The notes under the pieces were generated by a model. The model was given only the letters and a program-made list of their open reading frames with translations. It made no database searches and had not been told where the DNA came from. 42,969 nucleotides of DNA from Planotetraspora thailandica (GTDB lineage Bacteria > Actinomycetota > Actinomycetes > Streptosporangiales > Streptosporangiaceae), in contig NZ_BOOR01000022.1 of NCBI RefSeq assembly GCF_016863335.1, forward strand, positions 1 through 42,969. The letters run 5' to 3'. Both the position numbers and the translations under genes were made by a program. Below, piece after piece: positions 29,826 through 37,942 of this stretch. The number at the start of each line of letters is the position of its first letter. Position 1 is the first letter of the stretch.

Positions 29826-31097
29826 TCAGGGCTTGTCGCATGGCTGATCCGTCCCTGCGCCACGCCGGTCGGCGGCGCGCGGAGAGCGGCGCGGGCGCGC
29901 GTCGCCGCTGCAGGCCCACAGGAGGAGCGCCCCGCAGCTGATGGCCGCGCCCAGCGCGCACACTCCGCCCCAGCCCGCCGCCGCGTACATCGCGGTGGAC
30001 CCGGCGGCACCGCAGGCGCTGCCGATCGAATAGAACACCATGTAGCCGCCGATGATCCGGCTGCCCGCGCCGGGGTGCAGCGCGTAGATCAGGCTCTGGT
30101 TGGTGACGTGGACCGTCTGTACGGCGAGGTCGAGGACGACCACGCCGACGGCGAGGGCCCACAACGACTGCCGGGTCGACGCCAGGGGCAGCCATGAGAC
30201 GGCGAGCAGGGCCAGGCCGGCGCCGGTGGTCCACCGGGAGCGCCCCCGGTCGTTGAGGCGTCCCGCCAAGGCCGCCGCCAGCGCCCCCGCGGCCCCTGCC
30301 AGCCCGAACGCGCCGATCTGCGTGTGCGACAGCGACAGCGGGGGAGCGCTGAGCGGCAGGGCGACGCAGCTCCACAGGGTGCCGAAGGCCGCGAAGATGA
30401 GCAAGGCGAACGCGGCGCGCAGCCGAAGCACGGGCTCCCGTGTGAACAGCACGATCGTGGAGCGCAGCAGGCGCCGGTATCCCTGGACCCGCGCATCCGC
30501 CGTGCCGTACGGCTTCGCCGTGCCGTACGGCAGGGCCCGGCGCAGCGCGAGGGCGAGCACGCAACAGGCCGCCGCGGAGGACAGGTAGACCCAGCGCCAG
30601 CCGGCGAGGTCGGCGAGGATTCCCGACACCGTGCGGGCGAGCAGGATGCCCGTGACCACGCCGCTGGTCACCAGGCCGACGACGCGTCCGCGCCGGGCGG
30701 CCGGGGCCAGCGAGGCGGCGAAGGCCACCAGAGTCTGGGTGACCACGGCCAGGAGCCCGACGGCCACCATGCCGGCGAGCAGGACGGCCCCGGTGGTGGC
30801 GAGGCCGACGACCACCAGGGCGGCCGCCAGCAGGAGCAGCTGGGTCACGACGAGACGTCTGGGGTCGACCAGGTCGCCGAGCGGCACGAGGAAGAACAGC
30901 CCCAGGCCGTAACCGATCTGGGTGAGGGTCACGACGAAGCCGAGCAGTGCCGGGGTGATCGAGAAATCGCTCCCCAGCGTGACCAGGAGCGGCTGGGCGA
31001 AGTAGACGCCGGCCACCGCCGTTCCGCAGGCGACGGCGAAGAGCAGCGTGACACCTCGGGTGAGGGTGTAGCCGTTCCCGGCGTCCGTGCTCGTCAT
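29826..31097 (-). CDS. MFS transporter
   Basis: A 423-residue protein from ATG 31097 (AGGAG seven bases upstream). About 12 membrane segments are visible (VTLLFAVACGTAVAGVYFAQ, LGLFFLVPLGDLVDPRRLVV, AGMVAVGLLAVVTQTLVAFA and others). The loop GDLVDPRRLV is the MFS motif A region. The central cytoplasmic loop contains a duplicated PYGTA (from two adjacent GCCGTACGG sites). The pattern fits drug/proton antiporters. It is divergent from an HxlR regulator (31178) across a long inverted repeat, so it is probably induced by its own substrate. Confidence 0.9.
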   Translation of the reverse strand: MTSTDAGNGYTLTRGVTLLFAVACGTAVAGVYFAQPLLVTLGSDFSITPALLGFVVTLTQIGYGLGLFFLVPLGDLVDPRRLVVTQLLLLAAALVVVGLATTGAVLLAGMVAVGLLAVVTQTLVAFAASLAPAARRGRVVGLVTSGVVTGILLARTVSGILADLAGWRWVYLSSAAACCVLALALRRALPYGTAKPYGTADARVQGYRRLLRSTIVLFTREPVLRLRAAFALLIFAAFGTLWSCVALPLSAPPLSLSHTQIGAFGLAGAAGALAAALAGRLNDRGRSRWTTGAGLALLAVSWLPLASTRQSLWALAVGVVVLDLAVQTVHVTNQSLIYALHPGAGSRIIGGYMVFYSIGSACGAAGSTAMYAAAGWGGVCALGAAISCGALLLWACSGDARPRRSPRAADRRGAGTDQPCDKP

Positions 31098-31107
31098 GCC
31101 ACTCCTG

Positions 31108-31167
31108 TTGGTTTCAACTTGCCACCGGAATGGGACGCTATCCTGGGTGGTGGCATGTTGCAACCAA
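31108..31167. promoter_or_regulatory. Long inverted-repeat operator for MFS/HxlR pair
   Basis: TTGGTTTCAACTTGCCACC (31108-31126) and GGTGGCATGTTGCAACCAA (31149-31167) are complementary at 17 of 19 positions, with 22 bases between. Both arms lie next to the two divergent start regions. GTTGCAAC in the right arm is itself a palindrome. This fits a dimeric HxlR regulator binding both promoters. Confidence 0.8.
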
Positions 31168-31177
31168 GGAGGCCGGC

Positions 31178-31636
31178 ATGGTGAAACGGACGCGCTTCGA
31201 AGACAGCGACTGCCCTGTCGCGCGATCGGTCGACGCGATCGGTGACTGGTGGTCCCTGCTGATCGTGCGGGACGCCTTCGACGGGAGCCGCCGTTTCGGG
31301 GAGTTCCAGCGCAGCCTGGGGGTGGCGAAGAACATCCTCACCGCGCGCCTGCGCACCCTGATCGACGGCGGCGTGCTCGAGACCGTCGCCGCCTCCGACG
31401 GCAGCGCCTACCACGAGTACGTCCTGACGCCGAAGGGCCGAGCGCTCTTCCCCGTCATCGTGGCGCTGCGGCAGTGGGGGGAAGGGCATTTCTTCGCCAC
31501 GGGCGAGCCGCACTCGGAGCTGGTCGACCGCCGCGATGGACGGCGGCTGCGGGCACTGGAGGTCTACGCCGACGACGGAAGACGGCTCGATCCCGGCGAC
31601 ACGACCGTCAACAAGGTCGGCTCCGCCGCCGTGTAG
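31178..31636 (+). CDS. HxlR-family transcriptional regulator
   Basis: A 152-residue protein from ATG 31178 (AAGGAGG upstream). It has the HxlR layout: DCPVARSVDAIGDWWSLLIV with the conserved Cys, RRFGEFQRSLGVAKNILTAR, LRTLIDGGVLETV, and YVLTPKGRALFPVIVALRQW. The C-terminal extension (GEPHSELVDRRDGRRLRALE) is common in actinobacterial members. It probably represses the divergent MFS transporter through the inverted repeat at 31108-31167. Confidence 0.92.
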   Translation: MVKRTRFEDSDCPVARSVDAIGDWWSLLIVRDAFDGSRRFGEFQRSLGVAKNILTARLRTLIDGGVLETVAASDGSAYHEYVLTPKGRALFPVIVALRQWGEGHFFATGEPHSELVDRRDGRRLRALEVYADDGRRLDPGDTTVNKVGSAAV

Positions 31637-31715
31637 CCGTCTGCGGCGCACGACGCGCGGTGAGATCTGCGGTTTTCCCCGCCTGCCGTCCGCCGCGTGG
31701 TTGTACCTTGCCCCG

Positions 31716-31970
31716 ATGGACGTGATCGCCGTACTGGAATGGTTGCTTGAGCGCGACGTCAACGCGCTCCTCCGTGCCGGCGCTCAGCGTGGCGGCACCC
31801 GCACCTGGACCTTCCACGCGACCGGCGGTCACGGCGACGGCAAATGGTGGGTCAGGACCGACGCCGACTCCGCCGAGGAATGCGTCCGCGGGGCGCGCGA
31901 GCAGCTCAGAGCCCACGGGATCGACCTGCCTGAACAGGTCTCCTGCGACGAGCCGCTCCGCGAGGCATGA
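31716..31970 (+). CDS. Small hypothetical protein
   Basis: An 84-residue protein from ATG 31716. The sequence MDVIAVLEWLLERDVNALLR, TWTFHATGGHGDGKWWVRTD, SAEECVRGAREQLRAHGIDL suggests a short alpha/beta fold with no signal peptide. No family recognised. It lies 80 bases after the HxlR gene on the same strand and could be read through from it, but no shared function is evident. Confidence 0.55.
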   Translation: MDVIAVLEWLLERDVNALLRAGAQRGGTRTWTFHATGGHGDGKWWVRTDADSAEECVRGAREQLRAHGIDLPEQVSCDEPLREA

Positions 31971-32037
31971 CGGTCCGATCGGCATCCGGCGGAAAACCTG
32001 TTGCGATCCCGGGCGCGCCCGTCGTTAGTTGAGGGGC

Positions 32038-32625
32038 ATGTCGCAATCACTCGACCCCGACGACGGCCTACGCGCCGGCGAGGAACCCGCCCGCTCGTTC
32101 GGATGGTGGGACATGTTCGTCCACCCCGACGACGACCCGCGCACCGATGGCGGATTCCAGGGCGAGCGTGCCACGCTCGTCGGCTACCTGCGTGACCAGC
32201 GGTTGACGCTGGAGATGAAGTGCGCCGGTCTCGACGCCGACGCCCTCGCCCGCCGCTCGGTCGAGCCGTCCAACCTGTCGTTGCTCGGGCTGGTACGGCA
32301 CATGGCCGGGGTGGAGCAGTACTGGTTCAGGAAGAGATTGGCCGGTCAGGACGTGCCCCGGCATTACCGGACCGAGGACGATCCCGACGCCGACTTCAAC
32401 GGCGCGGTGCCCGACCCGAATGTCGTCGCGGAGGCGTGGGACACCTGGCGGGCCGAGGTCGCCTTCGCGGAACGGTTCGTCGACGAGGCTCCCGACCTCG
32501 ACCTCGCCGGCAAGGAGGGCGCCGTCCTGCGTGAGGTGCTCGTCCACATGATCGAGGAGTACGCCCGCCATAACGGCCACGCCGACTTCCTGCGTGAGCG
32601 GATCGACGGACGCGTCGGCCAGTAA
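32038..32625 (+). CDS. DinB-family protein (DUF664)
   Basis: A 195-residue protein from ATG 32038 (GAGGGG upstream). It has the four-helix DinB pattern with metal-ligand His residues in LLGLVRHMAGVEQYWFRKRL and in VLVHMIEEYARHNGHADFLR, and the ERATLVGYLRDQRLTLEMKC first helix. DUF664 members resemble mycothiol- or bacillithiol-dependent transferases, so a thiol-transfer or detoxification role is plausible in an actinomycete. It ends in a hairpin terminator at 32685. Confidence 0.88.
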   Translation: MSQSLDPDDGLRAGEEPARSFGWWDMFVHPDDDPRTDGGFQGERATLVGYLRDQRLTLEMKCAGLDADALARRSVEPSNLSLLGLVRHMAGVEQYWFRKRLAGQDVPRHYRTEDDPDADFNGAVPDPNVVAEAWDTWRAEVAFAERFVDEAPDLDLAGKEGAVLREVLVHMIEEYARHNGHADFLRERIDGRVGQ

Positions 32626-32684
32626 CCGCACGGTGTTGCCGGCCATCGCGGCGACGGAATAAGCGATGGAATATCGGTCGGGAC

Positions 32685-32707
32685 GAGCGCCCCCTTTCGG
32701 GGCGCTC
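32685..32707. terminator. 9-bp hairpin terminator
   Basis: GAGCGCCCC and GGGGCGCTC pair perfectly around CTTTC, 60 bases after the DinB-family stop codon. Confidence 0.8.
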
Positions 32708-32754
32708 TCACGGTCGATGCCGAACTCAGCGGCGGGATGCGACGTTCTTCCTAC

Positions 32755-33237
32755 ATGAGCACCTGGTTCCCCGCCGGGTACTTCCGGCGCCACGTGTTGC
32801 TGCCCCTCCTCATCGCGTTTTCGCTTCTCGCTCTCTCCCTGTGGTTCTATGGCACCAAGTCGGATTTAGGCAGTAATGCCGTGGTCACCACCGGCACCGT
32901 GCAGGAGGTGCTGCGCGGCGGGCCGGACGACGACCCGGACGGTCAGACCGGCATCGCGCTCACAGGCCGGGTCGGCTATGTGGCGGACGGCAGGCAGATG
33001 GTCGGGCTGATCTCTCTGGGATCCTGCACCGGGACCACCATGTGTGCGATGTGGAAGCCCGGCGACACGATCGAGGTGGCCTACGATCCCGCCGACCCCG
33101 CGGACGTCCGGAGGGCGCCGCACGACGCCACGGAGATCACACCGGCACTCGCCGCGGGGTTCCTGGCGCTGATCGGGCTGGTCTGCCTGTACGTCGCCGC
33201 CATCAACATCATGGACAGGCGGCCCGTCCGGCGCTGA
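32755..33237 (+). CDS. DUF3592-like membrane protein
   Basis: A 160-residue protein from ATG 32755. Two membrane helices, LLPLLIAFSLLALSLWFYGT near the N-terminus and ALAAGFLALIGLVCLYVAAI near the C-terminus, flank an extracytoplasmic beta domain (VVTTGTVQEVLRGGPDDDPD, WKPGDTIEVAYDPADPADVR). The V..TG.V and GD.v.V.YDP..P motifs are typical of DUF3592. The function is unknown. The 3' end overlaps the tail of the phage-gene remnant on the other strand. Confidence 0.75.
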   Translation: MSTWFPAGYFRRHVLLPLLIAFSLLALSLWFYGTKSDLGSNAVVTTGTVQEVLRGGPDDDPDGQTGIALTGRVGYVADGRQMVGLISLGSCTGTTMCAMWKPGDTIEVAYDPADPADVRRAPHDATEITPALAAGFLALIGLVCLYVAAINIMDRRPVRR

Positions 33238-33492
33238 CACCCCGACGGTCACCGCCGGCGCCCCGGTGAGGACACCGTGCCCGGACAGGGCGGCTGCGGA
33301 GGCGAACGTCACGTTCTGCGGCGCGTGGGCGGACCTGCCGTTGACGACCTCGGTGCCTGCGGTCGCGTCGTTGCCGTTCGCGGTCACCAGGCGGCACTTC
33401 AGCGGGGCGGTTGGCCGGGCTGGGGCTGTGAGGTCCGGGTTCAGCCAGTCCAGCAGCCGGTTCTCAGCGGTGTCGGTCAAGTTGTCGGCCAT
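33223..33492 (-). pseudogene. Phage tail-type gene, N-terminal remnant 1
   Basis: From ATG 33492 the frame reads MADNLTDTAENRLLDWLNPD, then PTAPLKCRLVTANGNDATAG and TEVVNG, with partial sense to about 33223. This start, followed by P-T-A-P-L-(K)-x-R-L-V-T-A-N-G, matches a small structural protein gene of actinobacteriophages (a tail or tail-fibre-associated family). The C-terminal half runs into the antisense of the DUF3592 gene and is not recognisable. A second, shorter copy of the same N-terminus starts at 34126. Confidence 0.55.
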
Positions 33493-33681
33493 GCCAGATC
33501 CCTTTCATCTGCGTGGTCCCGGCGTGGCGGTTTTTACCTTCGCCGCCCGACAAATCGGGCATTCTCAACTCATGGTCATCTTGGACCAGAAAAGCTGCCA
33601 CATATGGGCGAGTCGCAGTATTCGGAACAGAAGTCGGGGTACCGGTGAAAAGGTAGCCAACTACGTCAAGAAAGGTCAGCG

Positions 33682-33999
33682 ATGCGACACATCACGCATA
33701 TGGGCACCATTGCCCTATCAGCGGCGTTCCTGGCAATTGCGGCACAGTCCGCCGCGTCTGCCGAGGGCAACCCGAACGCGGAGAAGGCGCTGAAGAGGGC
33801 CGCCCAGTTCGTCCCCAACGAGAGGAACTTCGAGCAGCAGCAAAACAGGACTGATTTCACATCGTTGACGGTGAGCGCGGGCCCGCGCACGGGCGGGCTC
33901 ACGGGTGCGACGAGCGCGTTCAACGCGATACCCATTCAGGCTTTCCAAGCCGTGCCACCGAATATCGCATCCAGCATCAGGTTCCCGTTCCAACGGTAA
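33682..33999 (+). CDS. Small secreted hypothetical protein
   Basis: A 105-residue protein from ATG 33682 (AAAGG upstream). It has a signal peptide (residues 1-27, IALSAAFLAIAAQSAASA), then a mature part ALKRAAQFVPNERNFEQQQN, DFTSLTVSAGPRTGGLTGAT, ending IASSIRFPFQR. There is no Cys in the mature part and no recognised family. It lies between two phage-gene remnants. The upstream stretch 33500-33680 is lower in GC and probably carries its promoter. Confidence 0.6.
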   Translation: MRHITHMGTIALSAAFLAIAAQSAASAEGNPNAEKALKRAAQFVPNERNFEQQQNRTDFTSLTVSAGPRTGGLTGATSAFNAIPIQAFQAVPPNIASSIRFPFQR

Positions 34000-34084
34000 G
34001 GACAGGCTTGCCGCGATGAGGTCGGCCCTCGCTACGGCGAGGGCTTGACCATGCGCTGCCCGCTTCGCGCTTTCTGCCGGTGTT

Positions 34085-34126
34085 CAGAGCCCGGTTCTCA
34101 GCGACGTCGGTCAGAGTGTCGGCCAT
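34085..34126 (-). pseudogene. Phage tail-type gene, N-terminal remnant 2
   Basis: ATG 34126 has a GGGGGAGG ribosome-binding site and starts MADTLTDVAENRALN, nearly identical to the start at 33492 (MADNLTDTAENRLLD). Similarity then stops. The short fragment shows that the phage gene, or at least its 5' end, once existed twice within 650 bases. Confidence 0.5.
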
Positions 34127-34357
34127 GCCTGAGCCTCCCCCTTTCCCTCGCCATGCTCGAATCTGTGTTCGATACTGGGCGTACGCGTGACGTGGAACTA
34201 CCAGCCCGTGTGTGCTTGGGCTCCTGGTACTGCCGGCAGAACCCGGGCGGCACGGTCGAGCTCGCCGACAATCCGTTCGCCAGTTGGACGGTGACCGCGG
34301 TGCACGCCCGTCGGCGCTGCGAGGAACAACGGCAGGTCGTGCGGAGTTCTCGCGGGC

Positions 34358-35248
34358 ATGGGTGACTACGGGAGAGATGTGGAGTTCGGCTACTTCCTGG
34401 TGCCGAACGCCGGTGATCCGCTGCTGAAGACCGCCCAGGCGGCCGACCGGCTCGGGCTCGACCTGATCGGCGTGCAGGACCACCCGTACCAGAGGCGATA
34501 CGTCGACACGTGGACGCTGCTGAGCGTCATCGCCGCGGCGACCGAGCGCGTCAGGGTCTTCCCCGACGTGGCGAGCCTGCCGCTGCGGCCCCCTGCGGTG
34601 CTGGCCAAGTCGGCCGCCAGCCTCGACCTGCTGAGCGGCGGCCGGGTCGAACTCGGGCTCGGGGCAGGCGCGTTCTGGGATGCGATCGACGCCTACGGCG
34701 GGCCTCGCCGTACGCCGAAGGAGGCCATCGACGCGCTGGAGGAGGCCGTCGGCGTGATCCGTGCGATCTGGAGCGGCGAGCGGTCGCTGCGCCTGGACGG
34801 CACGCACTACCGGTTGAAGGGGGCTCACAGCGGTCCGGAGCCCGCGCATCCCATCGAGATCTGGCTCGGCGTGCGCGGCCCCCGGGCGCTCGCCCTCACG
34901 GGCAGGCTGGCGGACGGCTGGCTGCCCTCCAGCAGCTGGGCGCCGCCGGAGAGCCTGCCCGCCTACAACGCGCGCATCGACGAGGCCGCAACGGCGGCCG
35001 GACGGGCGCCGCGGGACATCCGGAGGCTGTACAACGTCAACGGCACGATCACCGACGGGCGGTCCTCGGGCTTCCTCAACGGCCCCGCCGAGCAGTGGGT
35101 GGACGAGCTGACCGACGTCGCCGTCGCCTACGGGATGGACACGTTCGTCTTCTGGGGCGAAGGCGACCAGGACACCCAGCTCCGCCGTTTCGCCGAAGAG
35201 GTCGTGCCGGCCGTACGGGAACGGGTCCGGCAGGAGCGCTCGGGCTGA
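34358..35248 (+). CDS. LLM-class flavin-dependent oxidoreductase
   Basis: A 296-residue luciferase-like monooxygenase from ATG 34358. Features are DVEFGYFLVPNAGDPLLKTA, ADRLGLDLIGVQDHPYQRRY, FPDVASLPLRPPAVLAKSAA, LLSGGRVELGLGAGAFWDAI and IEIWLGVRGPRALALTGRLA. The family uses FMN or coenzyme F420 in a TIM barrel. Actinomycete members are often F420-dependent reductases or dehydrogenases. It is complete and converges on the epimerase gene at 35257. Confidence 0.92.
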   Translation: MGDYGRDVEFGYFLVPNAGDPLLKTAQAADRLGLDLIGVQDHPYQRRYVDTWTLLSVIAAATERVRVFPDVASLPLRPPAVLAKSAASLDLLSGGRVELGLGAGAFWDAIDAYGGPRRTPKEAIDALEEAVGVIRAIWSGERSLRLDGTHYRLKGAHSGPEPAHPIEIWLGVRGPRALALTGRLADGWLPSSSWAPPESLPAYNARIDEAATAAGRAPRDIRRLYNVNGTITDGRSSGFLNGPAEQWVDELTDVAVAYGMDTFVFWGEGDQDTQLRRFAEEVVPAVRERVRQERSG

Positions 35249-35256
35249 TCCGCGCC

Positions 35257-36165
35257 TCAGCGGAAGTAGTGACCTTCTTCGAGGTCCGGGATCAGTGCGG
35301 GGTGCTGTGGCCGCCATCCCAGGAGTTCCCGGGTCCGCCTGCTCGAGGTCGGGTTGTCGAGCGACACGAGGGCGGACAGGAAGCCGAACTGGCCGTCCGC
35401 CTCTTCGCGGGAAATGGCGCCCGCCGGCACGTTGAGATGGCGGCCGATGACTTCGGCGATGTCACGGAACGGCACACCTTCGTCGGCGACTCCGTGCAAC
35501 CGCGACCCCGCCGGCGCCGTTTCCAGAGCCAGCCGGAACAGGCGCGCCGCGTCGAGCGTGTGCACGGCGGGCCAGCGGGTGGCGCCGTCTCCCACATAGG
35601 CCGAGAGGCCCTTGTCGCGGGCGATGCCGATCAGGAGCGGGATGAAGCCGTGCTTGTCGGCCGAGCTGTGCACGGACGGGGCGAGACGGACGACCGACGA
35701 TCGCACCCCGCGCCCGGCCAGCGCGACCGCCACGTTCTCCGACTCGATCCGGGGCACCGGGGGCGACCCCGGGGCGATCACGTCCTCTTCCGTCGCGAGG
35801 CGTCCCGGTCCGAGCACGGGCGCGAGCATCAGCGTTCCCGAGGTGTTCACGAAGGGCTTGCCGGAGCCCTCGAGCGCCGCCCCGATCGCCTCGACGGCGC
35901 GCAGGTCGGCTGCGACCGCGCCGGCGTAGTCGGAGAAGTCGTGCTTGAAGGCCAGGTGAACGACGCCGTCGGCCGCGGCGGCGCCGCTGCGAAGGCTGTC
36001 GAGGTCGTCGAGGGCGCCGCGGTGCACCTTGGCGCCGGCGGTCGTCAACGCGGCGGCAGACCGATCCGAGCGGGCCAGGCCGACGACCTCGTGCCCGGCT
36101 TCGAGGAGTTCGAGGACGACGGCGGACCCGATGTGCCCGGTCGCGCCAGTGACGAATACGCGCAT
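35257..36165 (-). CDS. NAD-dependent epimerase/dehydratase-like protein (atypical SDR)
   Basis: A 302-residue protein from ATG 36165. It starts MRVFVTGATGHIGSAVVLEL with the extended-SDR loop TGATGHIG, has VVHLAFKHDFSDYAG and KPFVNTSGTLMLAPVLGPGR, then PRIESENVAVALAGRGVRSS where the usual Tyr-xxx-Lys would be. This points to an atypical SDR of the NmrA/epimerase-like type. It is divergent from the LysR regulator at 36353, a common pairing in actinomycetes. The reaction is unknown. Confidence 0.88.
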   Translation of the reverse strand: MRVFVTGATGHIGSAVVLELLEAGHEVVGLARSDRSAAALTTAGAKVHRGALDDLDSLRSGAAAADGVVHLAFKHDFSDYAGAVAADLRAVEAIGAALEGSGKPFVNTSGTLMLAPVLGPGRLATEEDVIAPGSPPVPRIESENVAVALAGRGVRSSVVRLAPSVHSSADKHGFIPLLIGIARDKGLSAYVGDGATRWPAVHTLDAARLFRLALETAPAGSRLHGVADEGVPFRDIAEVIGRHLNVPAGAISREEADGQFGFLSALVSLDNPTSSRRTRELLGWRPQHPALIPDLEEGHYFR

Positions 36166-36352
36166 TACGCAATCCCTCTGAAGTAAGTGGTGGTGCTGCC
36201 CGGCGCGGTGGGGGAGGGCGCCTGGGACGGTGGTTCCATCGTCGGAGCGGGAAGCGGCCCGTGTCCAAAGCCTGTTTCGCATCGGGCAATACGATTCAGG
36301 CATCACCCCAGTTCAGAAGTACAGCGATGCCGATGCGGGTTACGCTTCAGGC

Positions 36353-37348
36353 ATGTCCGACTCAGCGTCCGCGGCCGACCTCGATCTGCGGTTGGTGCGG
36401 TATTTCACCGTCGTCGCCGAGCACCGGCACTTCGGTCGCGCCGCCGAGGCCCTCCACATCACGCAGCCGTCCCTGAGCCGGCAGATCCGCCGGCTCGAAC
36501 AGCAGCTGGGCGCCCGCCTGCTGGATCGCACTCCGCACGGCACCGGGCTCACCGAGGCCGGGGAGGTCTTCCTGCCGCGCGCCACGGCGCTGCTGCAGTC
36601 CGCCGCCCAGGCGGCGGCCCACGCCCGGGCCGCCGCCCAGCCCAGCCGGATCACCGTCGGCTACACGTCGGGCCTCATCGTCACCCCGGCCGTGCGCGAG
36701 TTGCGCCGCAGAAACCCGGACGCCGCCGTGCAATCCCTCTATCTGGACTGGAACGAGCCGCGCGCGGCCCTGCTCGATCACCGGGTGGACGCGGTGGTGA
36801 CCCGGCTGCCGTTCCCGACCGACGGCCTGCACGTGACGGTCCTCTACGACGAGCCCCGGGTGCTGGTGGTGCCGTTGGACCACCGCCTGGCCGGCAAGGA
36901 ATCCGTCACCGTCGACGACATCGCCGACGAGCCGCTGCCCCGGGTGCGGGGATCCGACCCGGCCTGGAGCGCATTCTGGCGCCTCGAGCCACGCCCGGGC
37001 GGGCGCTCCGCGCCCGACGGTCCGATCGTGGACGCCATGGAGGACAAGTTCGAACTCATCGCCGCCGGGCACGCCGTGGCCATCTCACCGGGCCTCCACG
37101 GCCACAGCCTGCGCCCCGACCTCACCACGGTGCCCCTGGAGGGCGTCGAGCCGAGCCACGTCGTGCTGGCGACCCGCGCGGGCGACCGGAGCCGCCTGGT
37201 GGCGGCCTTCCGCAAGTACGCCGAAGCTCATCTCACCGGTGCCGCCCCCGTCGATGACGTGAGAATCCTTGGTGTCTGCGAGGGTCTTGTGGACGGGGGT
37301 CGACGAACATCGGAACGAGAAGTCCCGCCAAGCAGCGTCCTCCCGTAA
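36353..37348 (+). CDS. LysR-family transcriptional regulator
   Basis: A 331-residue protein from ATG 36353. The N-terminal winged HTH is LRLVRYFTVVAEHRHFGRAA, EALHITQPSLSRQIRRLEQQ, LGARLLDRTPHGTGLTEAGE. The C-terminal periplasmic-binding-like effector domain starts ITVGYTSGLIVTPAVRELRR. The C-terminal ~25 residues are not typical for the family and may reflect read-through into poorly conserved DNA. Divergent from the epimerase gene, which it probably regulates. Confidence 0.92.
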   Translation: MSDSASAADLDLRLVRYFTVVAEHRHFGRAAEALHITQPSLSRQIRRLEQQLGARLLDRTPHGTGLTEAGEVFLPRATALLQSAAQAAAHARAAAQPSRITVGYTSGLIVTPAVRELRRRNPDAAVQSLYLDWNEPRAALLDHRVDAVVTRLPFPTDGLHVTVLYDEPRVLVVPLDHRLAGKESVTVDDIADEPLPRVRGSDPAWSAFWRLEPRPGGRSAPDGPIVDAMEDKFELIAAGHAVAISPGLHGHSLRPDLTTVPLEGVEPSHVVLATRAGDRSRLVAAFRKYAEAHLTGAAPVDDVRILGVCEGLVDGGRRTSEREVPPSSVLP

Positions 37349-37402
37349 CGGCTGGATCGCCAGCCTGAATCGGACGGCGGAGCCGCCCTACTTTCTGGGC
37401 CT

Positions 37403-37567
37403 ATGCCAGTCGAGTTCCTAAGCGACGCCGAGGCAGCCGCCTACGGCCAGTTCACCGGCACCCCGTCACAGCCGGAGTTGGAGCGGTTCTTCTTCCTCGA
37501 CGACGCCGACCGGGCGTTGATCGCTGAACGCCGCGGCGCCCATAACCGCCTCGGATTCGCCCTGCAG
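37403..37567 (+). pseudogene. Tn3-family transposase, N-terminal fragment
   Basis: ATG 37403 begins MPVEFLSDAEAAAYGQFTGT then PSQPELERFFFLDDADRALI and AERRGAHNRLGFALQ, the DUF4158 start of Tn3-type transposases. At 37567 the homology ends abruptly and the next bases belong to the C-terminal end of a Tn3 transposase on the opposite strand. About 900 residues of the protein are missing. Confidence 0.85.
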
Positions 37568-37569
37568 GG

Positions 37570-37942
37570 ACAGGCGGGCGATGTCCTCGGCGCGTACGTG
37601 AATGCCCTCATCACGCATCTCGGCGATGATCTGCTGCATGTAGACCGTGTTCCAGAGAATCACGATGTTGAGCATCAGTCCCAGTGCGCCGAGTTGATCT
37701 TCCTGACCTTCCCTGTAGGACTGTCTGAGCTCGCCTTTCTGGCCGTGGAAGATCTTCCGGGCGAGGTTGTGGCGGGACTCCTGCCGGTTGAGCTGGGTGT
37801 TGATACGCCGCCGAAGCAGCTCGTCGGTGAAGTACGAGGACAGATAAGCACTGCGGTCCAGGCGGCCGATCTCCGTGATGCCCTTGCCGCCGGGGGCGAG
37901 TACGCGTAGGACCTCGGAGGCTTTGATGGTGCCGGAGTGAAG
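37570..37942 (-). pseudogene. Tn3-family transposase, C-terminal fragment (inverted)
   Basis: The minus frame encodes SLHSGTIKASEVLRVLAPGG, KGITEIGRLDRSAYLSSYFT, RRINTQLNRQESRHNLARKI, GALGLMLNIVILWNTVYMQQ and GIHVRAEDIARLS, the conserved C-terminal catalytic end of Tn3 transposases. Its last ~25 residues (PLGHEHIN-type end) are absent. It points toward the N-terminal fragment, so the transposon lost its middle and one part was inverted. I see no terminal inverted repeats or resolvase nearby. Confidence 0.88.

Noticed and set aside
34152-34365. Plus-strand frame starting MLESVFDTGRTRDVELPARV
   Set aside because: No ribosome-binding site or family resemblance, and it runs into the LLM oxidoreductase start in another frame.
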